DNA of 64,000 nucleotides from Amphibalanus amphitrite (Eukaryota > Arthropoda > Thecostraca > Balanomorpha > Balanidae): the NCBI RefSeq assembly GCF_019059575.1, contig NW_024881573.1, positions 821,001 through 885,000 on the forward strand. Direction: 5' to 3'. A program made the position numbers and the translations under genes. How positions within the stretch are numbered: position 1 is the first letter of the stretch; the number at the start of each line of letters is the position of its first letter. Shown here piece after piece: positions 44,091 to 55,017 of this stretch. The notes below the pieces were generated by a model, which saw only the letters and a list, made by a program, of their open reading frames with translations, did not search any database and was not told the DNA's origin.

Positions 44091-46553
44091 AGCCCGGTCG
44101 ATGCGCCCTCCCACCCGGATCAGATCGTTGACGTCAAGGATCGGGGCCAGCAGCAGCAGCGTGCTTGAAGATGGCAGTGGCCGTCCTTGTTCCAGACATT
44201 TGCGTTCTGCTCCGTAGGTTGAAGCCTGTTCCCGCTTCACGAGCCAGATCTCCGCTTCCTTCACTTCTGCACTTGATAGGGGTCCGCTGACTTTTGCCAA
44301 CTGTCCAGGCAGGCATGCCTTCCCGTTTCTTGCAAAACGTTTCATCCAGGCGGCCACCCTCCTGCACTTGAGCCAGGATGAGAACCTGGCTGGGTCTGGT
44401 TCTGCTGGGACTGACTCCGTGGTCGAGCTGGCGAACACACTGCGCATCTCCTCTTCCTCGTCCCACGACAGCGGTGCTGGCTCCCCCTGAGGTGGCCACT
44501 GTTCAACGTCACCTCGCAGGAAGTCCGGTCCCGCAAGCCATCGGCAGTCGTGGGTGATTGCGAGCACCGAGAGTCCTCTGGTACAGTCATCTGCTGGGTT
44601 GAGCCGTCCAGGCACATGTCGCCAGCGTGCATCTCGCGTGAGCTCATGGATTTCTGCTAGCCTGCTCGACACGAACGTCTTGAATCTTCGGGTCTCGTTT
44701 GAGATGTACTGCTGTATGACCCGGCTGTCTGTCCAGCAGATCACATCATCAGGTCGATGTGTCAGCTCCGCGAGGACCGCAGCGACCAGGCGCGCACCGA
44801 GGACTGCTCCCTGCAGCTCGAGTCTGACAATCGACAGACGTCTCAGCGGTGCCACCCGACACTTGCCCATCAAGAAATGGCAGAAGTGCGATCCGCTGCT
44901 CGAAGTCGTCCTTAGGTAGGCCACCGCGCCGAACGCGTCCTCTGAGGCGTCGCAGAACATGTGCAGCTCACTTCGCACCGTCTCCGATCCTGCCGGCATC
45001 ACACAGCGCTGAACGGCTACCGCATCGAGCTTCTCTGCCTCCTTCAACCACTTGCTCCATTCACTAGACTGCAGCTCCGGCAGATTGTCGTCCCACTCCA
45101 AGTGAAGAAGCCACAGGCGTTGCATCATCACTTTCGCCCTCATCGTGAACGGAGCAGCGATCCCAAGAGGGTCAGACACAGACGACACTTTGCAGAGGAC
45201 GGCACGTTTGGTCGCCTTGACTTCCTGCCTCCTGAGACGGAATCCCAGCGTGTCCTTCGTCTCGTCCCAGACGATACCGAGAGCTTTCTCGGCTGTTGGT
45301 GATCCTGTCAGACATAGACTCGAGGAAACACTGGCTTGGTCTCTTTCTGGGATCTTCCGAAGTACGGCAGGTGAATTGCTGCGCCACTTGGTGAGATGAA
45401 AGCCTCCCTTCGACAGAGCTTCAGACACCTCAGTGAGCAGCTGTTGGGCAGTGCTCTCAGTCGGAGCTGAGAGCAGACAGTCATCCATGTAGAAGCTCCG
45501 AGCCTTCTCTTCCAGGATGGCACGAGTCTTCGTCTCGGCTTCGTAGTCGATGAGTGCCCGTCTCAGCACGTAGTTGGCGATGGCAGGGGATGACTTGGCG
45601 CCGAAAATTACGACCAGCATCTGGTACACGTCGGGCTTTCGGCATCCTTCCAGATCTCGCCAGAGGAAGCTGGATGCTGGTTGGTCTTCTCCCCGGATTC
45701 GTACTTGGTGGTACATCTGCTTGATATCAGCAGTGACCGCGATGAGACCCTCCCTGAATCGCAGGAGCACGCCAGGAAGGTTCTGCAGCAGATCCGGGCC
45801 TGTGACGAGCTTGTCGTTGAGAGACGTGCCTCTGTGCTTTGCAGCCGCGTCGAAGACGACTCGAACTTTACCCGGCTTATTCGGGTTGACGACTGCGTGG
45901 TGTGGAAGGAGCCAACGCTTCTTTTTCTGCTCTCGTACCTCGTCTGGCAACAGCTTTCTTGCATGACCATCAGCGACATAGCCTTCGATGATAGCTTTGT
46001 ATTTTGTTGCCAGTTCCGGCTGCTTTTTCAACTTCCTTTCGGTGCTCTCCAGTCGATCATACGCTTGCTTCCAGTTGTTTGGAAACACGGGTTCCTCTTC
46101 ACCCCACAGCAGCCCGGTCTCGTATCTGTCTCTAACCTTCCTCGTGTGCTGATCCAGGAGGCTCAGAGCTCGAATGTCCTCTTGCGACCTGGCGTCTGGA
46201 ACGTTGACTTTTGTGCCGAAGGCTTCTGTCGTCCACCATTCCTCGATACGCTCCTTCAGACCTTCATCCCCGGAAGCCGGCCGTCGCACAAACATGACTT
46301 GGCGCATAGTGCTGGGTATCAGTGACGCTATGGAGCCCGTGAGTGTCCATCCAAAATCTGTTCTCACCGCCACCGGCTGTCCGGGGCGTCCAACTCGTGC
46401 CTCATGTTGCAGCACAGTTTCCAGGATGTTGGCTCCAAGAAGTAGCTCAACTCTTGCACCACGGTACTGCCGGAGATCCAAGTCATGCACGTGCTTCCAG
46501 CTACGGACATGCTGACTACCGATGCTCGGCGCAGCCACGTTGAGCTTCAGCAC
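44019..46553 (-). pseudogene. BEL/Pao reverse transcriptase and RNase H
   Basis: An 844-residue open frame. RT motif A lies at about residues 275-284 (ADIKQMYHQV), an IFGAKSSPAIAN block at 316-327 and the catalytic FYMDD at 354-358. RNase H residues are seen in CDASEDAFGAV (534 onward), LELQGA (Glu 579) and WTDSRV (Asp 609). The C-terminal DLIRVGGRID block precedes integrase. The RT core itself is intact. The frame is cut off from protease upstream and integrase downstream by frame changes, so I treat it as part of a non-functional polyprotein, although base-calling errors could be responsible. Confidence 0.9.
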
Positions 46554-46682
46554 GGACCATACTTCTGGTACTTTGATGCACTCTTTCTTGGCGTCTGCCC
46601 CAAGAGGACTGACTGTCAGCTCGACACGAACTGATGATTGTCGCGGGCCACTTCCTTCGATGTTCTGCAGGCGCAGGTCTTC

Positions 46683-46889
46683 TCATCTCCCGTGCACTCC
46701 GACCTCCTTCAGCACATCTTCACAGCAGAGAGACGTCTGGGCTCCCGGATCCAACAGCGCCACCACATCCCTGTCTCCCTTTGGACCGTGGATTCGGACA
46801 GGTACGAGTTGCAACAGCGTGTCTGTGGTCTCTGTCAAGGCCACGCCAACAATGGGGCTTCCCTTTTGTAGCTTCACGTTCTGGTTCAA
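46683..46889 (-). pseudogene. BEL/Pao aspartic protease (partial)
   Basis: The short frame carries VALLDPGAQTSL, the expected active-site region of a retropepsin-like protease (LLD-x-GA), within VPVRIHGPKGDRDVV. Pro replaces the more usual Ser or Thr after Asp. It is in a different frame from both the zinc knuckles and RT. Confidence 0.7.
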
Positions 46890-46890
46890 C

Positions 46891-48897
46891 TCAGTTTCCT
46901 CTGCTGGCTGAAGTACTTCTGTTTGTGTGGAGAAGTCTGTGGTGCGTTGCGTTGCAGCCGTTCAATCCGCAGCGTCTTGCAGATCTGCAGGACCTCATGA
47001 AGTGGCCTTTGTTGAGACATCCCCAACAGAGCCGCTCTTTGCTAACCACCGTTGACTTCTCCTCGTGAGTCTTGGCCTTGAACTCCGGACAGTCTTGTAG
47101 TCTGTGCCCTTCCTTGCACACGACGCATGACCGGAAACCTCGGTTTTCTGTCTGAGAAGAAGTTGCTGACGTAGTCAGCGTCGTCCTCTTCGACGACGTC
47201 TCTCTTGGGTGTGCAGGTGTTTCCTCTTTTCTTGGTCACGACTTTGGGTGACAGATTGTCTCAGGATCGTCACCTCAGTCTTCAGCCATTCACTGAAGAT
47301 CTCCAGATTCGGTCGGCTGGGACGTCTTCGGTGGACTTCCCGTCCCCACTGGAGAGTCAGCTCCGCTGGCAGCTTGGCAACGACTCGACGGAGGTTCTCG
47401 CTTGCTTCCAGGTCACTGTCATACCCAAGCGTAGGCAGCGTCATCACGGTGTTACTTATGGCTGAGCTAAACCTCTCCATAGACGCCAGGTTGTCTATGG
47501 ATGGAGCTGGAGTCGTGAACATCGTCTTGAGATACGCCTGGCTGACCTAAGCTTCTTGACCAAAGCGTTCATACAACATCGCCAACGCTTGCTGGTACAT
47601 CACGCCATCGAAGAGGAATCCCTCGATCGCTTGGTGTGCAGCTCCCTCCACTGCTTGCTGTAGATGTGTCATTCGCTCAGTATTGGAGAGAGAAGCCTGA
47701 TCATGTACCAGCGCCTTAAAGAGGCCGATCCAGCGCGGCCACTCACCGGGGTCTCCCGAGAACCGCGGCAACCCGAGGCGAAGGATGCTTTTGGCGAAGG
47801 CTGACGACCCGGATGAGTGCAAATCTCCTCGATTTCCAAAGTCTGTTGTCCAGGTGCTAGGATTCAAAGACGTATTACCATCTGCGTCTCCTTCTCTTCC
47901 AGGCCTGCAGACGCACTCATGCACGTCGGTGTCTGACCGTCGGTCACATATGTAGGTGCTCCTCGCGGGCGAGAGTGATGGACTTTGAAGGTGATTCTTC
48001 TGCTGGTCGCTCTTGGTCCCCCGCTTGAGCTTTCTGTCGAGATTCTTGCGCTGGTATGGCACAGCCCTCCACGGGAGTGGTGGCGCTTCCACTGGCCCCC
48101 GCCTCCGCTGACCTGGACCGGCCCGGTTCCGCGGCAGAATCTTCGAAGTCATGACGGCGATCCCAGTTTAGCTCGTCTTCTGCAGCATGATAGAGATGCA
48201 CCTTCCTCGCCGCCCGCTCCCGAGCCTCTTCAGCAATCTTGATCTTCAGCGCCCTTTCACGCTCCTCCAGTTCCCATTCCTCTTGCTGCCAGCGCTTCTC
48301 CTCCTGTTGCCGGCGCTGTTCCGCCTGCATTCTGGCCATCTTGTGCTGGCGCTCCTCTTCAACCTGCGCTTTTATGTCCCGCAGTTTGCCATCCGCATCA
48401 TCCAGTTCCACTTCTGCTTCCTTTGACTTCATCGAGACGGCTGACATCGCTGAGGTTCGTGACCTTGCTCGACTTTTGCGACTTCGACGAGAAGCAGCGG
48501 TCGATGAGCGAGCTTCGTCTAATTGCTGTAGATACTGTTGAATCTTCCCCCGAATCGAGCATTCTTCTTCTTCTAGTCGATCTGCGTATTCCTGAGCATC
48601 CTCGATCCCTTCGTCATCAATCAGGCTGTCATACGTTTGTTGAACTTTTCTTAAGTCGGCGAAGGCTTCCTCCAGCCTGAGGTTGACCTTCTGAATGCTA
48701 TCGCTGCTGGCTTGCCTAGCAATCTCTTCTTCAACTGTTTTTGAGATCCGAGTGACTGCTGCCCTCTTGAATCCCCGCTGACGGCGTAGGCTTGCCAGCT
48801 CCTTCTCCTTGGCTGCTCGCTGAGCTGCGTCCATGCCCGGATCCGATGGCTTCATGACATGCTCCTCCTCCTTCGCCTCCATCTGCGTCTTGTCCAT
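46891..48897 (-). pseudogene. BEL/Pao Gag with zinc knuckles (broken)
   Basis: The likely start is ATG 48,895-48,897 (MDKTQMEAKEEEH), 41 bp inside the 5' LTR edge. The first part is a charged coiled coil (repeated EE, RQQEEKRWQQEEWELEERER). After a frame change within 47,944-48,152 comes the Gag core LPRFSGDPGEWPRWIGLFKA. An in-frame TAG at 47,547-47,549 separates ERFGQEA from VSQAYLKTMF. The C-terminal zinc-binding part (CVVCKEGHRLQDC and CWGCLNKGHFMRSC) is at 46,891-47,121. It would package the RNA. Confidence 0.85.
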
Positions 48898-48937
48898 TGT
48901 TACCACCGGTCTTATCCGGCCCGCGGAGGACCAGAAA

Positions 48938-49701
48938 TGTCGCCACGATGTCCTCTGGTTTACATGCACTGACGACAATCGTGTTTTGTGACTGGCTGAG
49001 TGGGATTAGGAGATCGAAAATTGGGACAGGATCGGTGAGGAAGGCGACAGTCGCTGCCTGATCGAGGCTCCTCAGTGGCGAGAGCGCCGTGAGCAGACAG
49101 ATCTACCGATACTTCGACGCCTCGATAGCGAGGTTGGCCGAAGCCGACTGGCCGCACCCCTTGTATGGAAAGATGCCCCTTTCCCCGGTCTCGATGGCGA
49201 AACGCGGGAAAAGAGTTAAGCCCTCGGTTTTCGCTGGCGAAACACCGGTGGCCGCCCCCTCACACACCCCAACGAGGTGAGAAAAGCCGAGGTCCCCGGA
49301 AGTAGGACGGGTCACAGTCACACGCTTTTGTGGCCTGCCGTCAGTCCTCGCACTTCCGTCACTTCCGTCTGTCACTTCTCTCACAGCCACTGAGTTCAAC
49401 CACTGGATATTTATTGTCACTTCTCACAATTCACTCCGGAATCCAGCTTCACTCCGTACCCCCAACAGACCGCGTTACATGCACACACAGACTGAACCCG
49501 CCTACGACTCACCCGCCCGAGATCAGCTCGTTGGTGCCCCCGCGGCGCGGGACACCAGCGACCAATCAGCGCGCTCCCCGCGCATGACCTCACCAGGTCA
49601 GACACGCCTCGGGCGCCACGTGGCCGCAGCGGCCGGCTCGGCAGCCGCGCGGGCCGGCCGGCGACTCGGCGGGTACCGCTCAGCAGCGGTCGGTGACAAC
49701 A
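48938..49701 (-). promoter_or_regulatory. BEL/Pao 5' LTR
   Basis: 764 bp, the promoter-bearing copy for minus-strand transcription. It differs from the 3' LTR at about nine visible substitutions (for example GACAATCG against GACACTCG) and shows no length change. I did not identify a TATA box or transcription start with confidence. Confidence 0.85.
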
Positions 49702-50064
49702 CTCCCAACGCATCATTTTTAGAGTTATGACATCGAAATACACACCAAACGATAGAAAATTGATCGAGGATTACGATAGGAAAGGTTTCAAGTCGATATC
49801 TCTTACCGTTTCGCCGCAATCGGCACGGAAATCTGAAAAAGTTAGATTTTTCCGAAAATTTGACCTTTGACCGGTCATAAGTAGGTCAAATGTTGACCTA
49901 GGACCAAAAATATACCACCAATCGCGAGATCTCGTTGAGAGCAATCCGTTGGTCTTTTCCGCTAAGCTCTACGACGCTCCGTTTTCAAACGCCAGGGGGG
50001 GGGTCGCACCAACCTCCCCTGCATGGGCGAAGGTGGCAAAACACCGTTTACGGGCGAGGGTATA
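49702..50064 (-). mobile_element. TTAA-type element, family E, right part split by BEL
   Basis: It continues the element begun at 41,200 after the CTCCC duplication and matches about 1,500-1,880 inverted: AACGCATCATTTTTAGAG, GACCGGTCATAAGTAGGTCA, AGATCTCGTTGAGAGCAATC. It has a G-run hairpin at 49,993-50,018 and the end ACGGGCGAGGG followed by TATA. Confidence 0.75.
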
Positions 50065-50070
50065 TTCCTG

Positions 50071-50190
50071 CCCGGGGCCGGGATGATTCAATAAATGTCA
50101 CCGAGGTTTTTAGCGAAAACTCCGAGGGCCGTTAGGCCCGAGGTGATTTTGCTAAAAAAGGCGAGGTGCCATTTATTGAATTCCCGGCCT
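50071..50190. repeat. Small foldback MITE
   Basis: About 120 bp with imperfect inverted ends: GGGATGATTCAATAAATG on the left and CATTTATTGAATTCCC on the right, around an inner GGGCCGTTAGGCCC palindrome. No copy elsewhere in the window. Confidence 0.55.
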
Positions 50191-50249
50191 TAGGGCTGGA
50201 AGGTGTTTCCCATACCTGCCAAAAAGCTCACAACTATGATAGTGACGTC

Positions 50250-50300
50250 AGCAGCCGTGTGGTTCAACGTGTTTAACCACACCCCTTGAACCACACGGCT
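50250..50300. repeat. 14-bp stem palindrome
   Basis: GCCGTGTGGTTCAA and its exact complement flank an 18-bp loop. It could be a tiny MITE or a regulatory hairpin. Nothing else supports a function. Confidence 0.5.
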
Positions 50301-50311
50301 TGTACCTAATA

Positions 50312-51453
50312 TTAACCCGCGCCCAGATGGGGTCTGCCGAGCAATTACGCGGTCTGATGGGGGGGAGCATTTTGCCCCCCCCCCCCCCCCCCCAGATCTC
50401 GAGAACCACGCAACATAGCGACAAGCGGTAAACGGTGTTGGATAACCCCAACGGGGAACTACCTTGTGACCCAATTTCATTGACCTCGGTCAAACCGATG
50501 ACGTCACAGGTCAGGTCAAAGGTCGAATTTTCACCGTTTACAGGCATTTCAAGAAATGCGTTGTAAAATCGTGTAAAATGCATTTCATTGAAAATCATCG
50601 ATGGGGAAATATTCTTCAAACACATATTTTGCTATTTGAGGTCACTGATACCAGGTCAGGTCACAGAGGTCAGGTCACTGGGGGGGTCACAATATGAAAG
50701 TGTCGTGTGATACATGTTTTATGGTCCATTTTACATGACATGACGATTATGTGGGTCAGACAGACTTTAGGGCCAGCTTAGGTCACGTTTTGGTCAAGTT
50801 CAGGTCAAGGTCAGGTCAAATTAGGTCAAATTTCAAAGTTGATATTTTTGCATAAAATGGGTATCGATCCGATGCAGCTCGTCACGGGGAGTTCAATGGT
50901 GGTCTCTGTTTTGCGCTACGAGGTCTAGAATTGCTAAAAATTGAGTTCAAAAATTTGACGTCATCAATTTTTAACAGTTTTTCCGCTATAACTTGGCCAA
51001 AAAAGAGGTATCGATCTAAAATTTGGTATGTATATCGAAGAGCGCAGGGACTATCACATATGTTCCGTTTTTTTTCGAAATTCGAAAAAAATTTTGGAAA
51101 ATTTTTTGAGTTTTTCTAAAAAAATCTATTTTTTTATTTTTGGGGGTCAAATTCCCAAAATTGTAGCGCCGTCCTTTCTCTACACAACCACATAAAGAAC
51201 TTTAAAATTGCTTGTTAACTGTAGAATTGGTGAGCGTTTCAAGATGTCATGTTTTTTGCTCATTTTTACTCGAACATGACCTCAGTTTGACCTCAATAAC
51301 TCCTGACTTGAGGTGACCTGTGACTTGAAATTTTGTGTGAAGGAGTCAAATTGATGCCCGGTAAGGTACTCAAAATTTGGCGGCGCTGCGCGCCGCCGTT
51401 TTCTCGCTATTTAAGAAAAACCACAGGGGGCCCCCCATCAGGGCGCGGGTTAA
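50312..51453 (+). mobile_element. TTAA-type element, family D
   Basis: 1,142 bp between TTAA 50,312-50,315 and 51,450-51,453. Ends are TTAACCCGCGCCCAGATGG and CCATCAGGGCGCGGGTTAA. It has a left hairpin with a very long C-run (about 50,374-50,393), a right GC palindrome GGCGGCGCTGCGCGCCGCC (about 51,380-51,399) and GGTCA clusters at 50,640-50,830. Its right TTAA is the left TTAA of the next element. Confidence 0.8.
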
Positions 51454-52646
51454 CCCGCGCCCTGCTGGGGGGGGGTGTTTGAACACCCCCCCCCTTGTGG
51501 TTTTTCGCGAATATCTCAAAAACGGCGGCGCGGAGCGCCGCCGTTTTTGGTATACCTTATCGTACATCAATTCTACACATGTTGTGAAAATTTCAAACCA
51601 AGGTCATTCAAGGTCAGGTCACCAGGTCACTTGAAGTGACCTCACCTCATAAAAAGTTTCAATGTCTGTCATAGCTACACCGAGTGACCGATCGCTTTGA
51701 AACTTTCAGCGATTGCTAAGAGCAATAGCATGTACAAAATGTATATCTCAGAATTTTGATATCGATGACCTAAGGTCAGGTCAATTTTGCGACCTCCCCA
51801 TTATAAGTCAATGGGAGAAAATTGAAATGCGCCTCTTTTGGACAAAAGACATTATAAACACTCCCAAACACCGAATTACAAGTGGTTCAGACACACTGAA
51901 CATGAAAATGGTGTCCGTGACCCTTGTTTATGCCCTGAGGTCATCTTAGGTCACGAATGGTATCTAACAGTTTTTCGCAAATAACTTTTGATAGAGGCAT
52001 GCTAGAGCGATGAAAACGCCTTAGATGTGTTCAGCTCGACGATACGGATCGACTGATATGCAACATGACCCTTTCCGGTCAGGTCATGACCTTGACCTGA
52101 GGTCAAATTGTCAAGTTGACCTTTCAAGGTCAATTTATAGTTCATTCGATGCGTCTTGACGAGAGGAACACAATGCCGGTAAAAGTAAGCTCGTACAAGG
52201 CTTGGGTCAAAAGTTATTGCAGAAAAACTGTCTCCGAAAAAATCGGCTATTTTTGCAATTTTTGCCCCCTGCAGGCAAAACCGTTGACGTTAGGTCAAAT
52301 CTGAGAGAATTACTCAGAAAGGGCTTTAATAGGGCTATCGAATGCGCTTTTCCGCGGCGCTGTAGCTCTATTGGTTCTCGAGTTATGCATTGGCTTCTTG
52401 GAAATTTTCGACATTCGACCTGGAAATCGGCGAAATTTTGCCTTCAATGACCTCTGGTGACCTGACCTTTGACCTGACCAAAAAATTGACCGAAGTGATT
52501 TCGTCATTATTTTTGACGCTCTTTCGAACGCCGTTTTCCGCGTATCGCTACGTGGCCCAGGAGCCGAGTTACAAGGGGGGGGTGTTCAAACACCCCCCCC
52601 CCAGCAGGGCGTGGAAATCCAGGACCCCCAGCCGGGCGCGGGTTAA
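51450..52646 (+). mobile_element. TTAA-type element, family C (tandem copy 1)
   Basis: Exactly 1,197 bp with TTAACCCGCGCCCTGCTGG at the left and its near complement at the right. The left hairpin is GGGTGTT/AACACCC, then TTTTTCGCGAATATCTC, then palindrome CGGCGGCGCGGAGCGCCGCCG, then GGTCA-rich interior. It shares a TTAA with family D on the left and with copy 2 on the right. Confidence 0.88.
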
Positions 52647-53839
52647 CCCGCGCCCTGCTGGGGGGGGGGGGTGTTTGAACACCCCCCCTTGTGGTTTTTC
52701 GCGAATATCTCAAAAACGGCGGCGCGGAGCGCCGCCGTTTTTGGTACACCTTATCATACATCAATTCTACACATGTTGTGAAAATTTCAGACCAAGGTCA
52801 TTCAAGGTCAGGTCACCAGGTCACTTGAAGTGACCTCACCTCATAAAAAGTTTCAATGTCTGTCATAGCTACACCGAGTGACCGATCGCTTTGAAACTTT
52901 CAGCGATTGCTAAGAGCAATAGCATGTACAAAATGTATATCTCAGAATTTTGATATCGATGACCTAAGGTCAGGTCAATTTTGCGACCTCCCCATTATAA
53001 GTCAATGGGAGAAAATTGAAATGCGCCTCTTTTGGACGAAAGACATTATAAACACTCCCAAACACTGAATTACAAGTGGTTTAGACACACTGAACATGAA
53101 AATGGTGTCCGTGACCCCTGTTTATGCCCTGAGGTCATCTTAGGTCACGAATGGTATCTAACAGTTTTTCGCAAATAACTTTTGATAGAGGCATGCTAGA
53201 GCGATGAAAACGCCATAGATGTGTTCAGCTCGACGATACGGATCGACTGATATGCAACATGACCCTTCCCGGTCAGGTCATGACCTTGACCTGAGGTCAA
53301 ATTTTCAAGTTGACCTTTCAAGGTCAAGTTATAGTTCATTCGATGCGTCTTGACGAGAGGAACACGATGCCGGTAAAAGTAAGCTCGTACAAGGCTTGGG
53401 TCAAAAGTTATTGCAGAAAAACTGTTTCCGAAAAAATCGGCTATTTTTGCAGTTTTTGCCCCCTGCAGGCAAAACCGTTGACGTTAGGTCAAATCTGAGA
53501 AAATTACTCAGAAAGGGCGTTAATAGGGCTATCGAATGCGCTTTTCTGCGGCGCTGTAGCTCTATTGGTTCCCGAGTTATGCGTTGGCTTCTTGGAAATT
53601 TTCGACATTCGACCTGGAAATCGGCGAAATTTTGCCTTCAATGACCTCTGGTGACCTGACCTTTGACCTGACCAAAAAATTGACCGAAGTGATTTCCTCA
53701 TTATTTTTGACGCCCTTTCGAACGCCGCCTTCCGCGTATCGCTACGTGGCCCAGGAGGCGAGTTAGAAGGGGGGGTGTTCAAACACCCCCCCCCCAGCAG
53801 GGCGTGGAAATCCAGGACCCCCAGCAGGGCGCGGGTTAA
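52643..53839 (+). mobile_element. TTAA-type element, family C (tandem copy 2)
   Basis: Also exactly 1,197 bp and nearly identical to copy 1, with scattered substitutions and slightly different homopolymer lengths that cancel out. TTAA at 53,836-53,839 closes the array. Direct tandem copies sharing one TTAA suggest insertion next to an existing end or unequal exchange. Confidence 0.88.
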
Positions 53840-54367
53840 AGCATTGCATTAAACTTTGAAAAGTGTGGTACAGTGCACGTGCCGTTTAAATGCCTGCCTG
53901 GATGTCTCGATTTCATCATGCAATGTAGCAGGTATGGGAAAAGAGAAATGTCGTCAATATATGAAAAGTGCAATATGCTATATTAAACATTCAGCTATAC
54001 TGCAAGTGATTTATAGTTATGTGTATGGATGTTTTAACCCTCGCCCGTATTGGTGTTTTTCCAGCCGCGAACGTATAAGGGGGGGGGGGGTCCGTTGGAC
54101 CCCACTTGCCGTTTCGCCCCTGATGTACTATATTCTAGTGTGAACTTAACTTTTACTAGTCCCGACCATATATAGTAGGTTTTCTAGTAGTTATCCTAGA
54201 AATTCCTACCAAAATGCGTCCTACCCTTCACTCAATATACCCTGGAAGAAGGGAGCCGAAGTGCCCTTAAAAGTTTCCATTGAAACAATTAAGCCGGTGT
54301 TAGAAAAACATTTTACAAATGCAGCTTATCGTTATCACATACCTTGGTAACCTTGCATAAAACTTAC
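53840..54367. other. Intronic or intergenic sequence with a family A left end
   Basis: At 54,034-54,124 there is only the left end of a family A element: TTAACCCTCGCCCGTATTGG, hairpin GGGTCC/GGACCC, then GCCGTTTCGCCCCTGAT. It stops abruptly. The rest is unassigned and lies downstream of the exon at 54,368 on the minus strand, so it is probably intron. Confidence 0.55.
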
Positions 54368-54469
54368 ATTTTCAGCTATCTCCAGGTCTTCGCCCGACTT
54401 GGTGATTTCGGCTCTGAGCTCGTGGATTCGCCGCTCCAGCGCACCCATCTCCTGATTGTCGCGCTTCAC
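54368..54469 (-). CDS. Coding exon of an IFT74-like coiled-coil protein
   Basis: On the minus strand an AG acceptor (TTGGCAG) precedes 102 bp that translate in phase 0 to 34 residues, VKRDNQEMGALERRIHELRA and onward to IAEN. A good GTAAGT donor follows. The peptide is charged and heptad-like. Read after the exon at 57,628-57,753 it gives LLKQ followed by VKRDNQE, which recalls the LLxQVKxDNQE stretch I associate with IFT74, a core component of the intraflagellar transport B complex in cilia. The match is from memory of the family, so the gene name stays open. Confidence 0.72.
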
Positions 54470-54520
54470 CTGCCAACAAGGAGGAGGTTCGCCGACGGCT
54501 CGTCAGTGCCCACGTCTGCC

Positions 54521-55017
54521 TTAAAAGGACCCCCCCACCTTCAAAAAAGTTAATGTATTGGCATGAAAGTGATGTTGCTCGGTTCAGAAAGAGCAAAAAC
54601 GAATATCTACCAAATTTCACCGAAAAATATTCACTGGTTTTCAAGATATTAGACTTTTACTTTTGTTTACTTTTTGGGATCTCCGCTGTTCCTAGCGACT
54701 TTATTTGGAAGCAATAGTTTGGCAGCTGAAAGTGCGGCACTTGTTGCGCGCAAAGCAGCATATACCACCGCGTGCTACAAAACGTTTTAGTCAAACATTT
54801 AAAAATCGTTAGATATCTGCGCTGACGTCACACATTCAGAGGGGTATTCCTATGCATTAGCCCCTCTGAATCAAAATGCTGCAATTTTGAAATTCAATAT
54901 TTCCGATTTAAGGCATTTCTCAATGTTGTCAGTGCCGAAACCGGTAATTGTGAGCCAGGGACCCCATTTTGGGTATCTCAACTCAAATCTAATGTTAAGG
55001 TGGGAGGGTCCCTTTAA
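54521..55017. mobile_element. TTAA MITE of the GGGACC-TCCCACCTT family
   Basis: 497 bp with TTAA at both ends and terminal repeats AAGGACCCCCCCACCTT and, as complement, AGGGACCCTCCCACCTT. It is related to the insert at 14,644-15,148 and the truncated piece at 39,165-39,402. It sits in the intron very close to the exon acceptor. Confidence 0.82.

Larger units (their letters stand above)
41744..49701 (-). mobile_element. BEL/Pao LTR retrotransposon
   Basis: A 7,958-bp element with two 764-bp LTRs and a 5-bp target duplication CTCCC (41,739-41,743 and 49,702-49,706). On the minus strand the order is LTR, Gag, zinc knuckles, protease, RT, RNase H, integrase, polypurine tract (GGTGGGGGAGGA at 42,508-42,519), LTR. 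The sequence after the 5' LTR (TTTCTGGTCCTCCG on the minus strand) is the likely primer-binding region. The LTRs differ at about nine positions that I could see, a modest age. Yet Gag and Pol carry several frame changes and a stop. Confidence 0.93.

Noticed and set aside
43340..44131. Plus-strand ORF of 263 codons over the integrase
   Set aside because: Antisense shadow of the BEL integrase, which has catalytic residues on the minus strand.
50374..50393. Poly-G and poly-C tracts as assembly gaps or adapters
   Set aside because: They occur at the same position in each element with paired partners, so they belong to the elements, although exact lengths may be unreliable.
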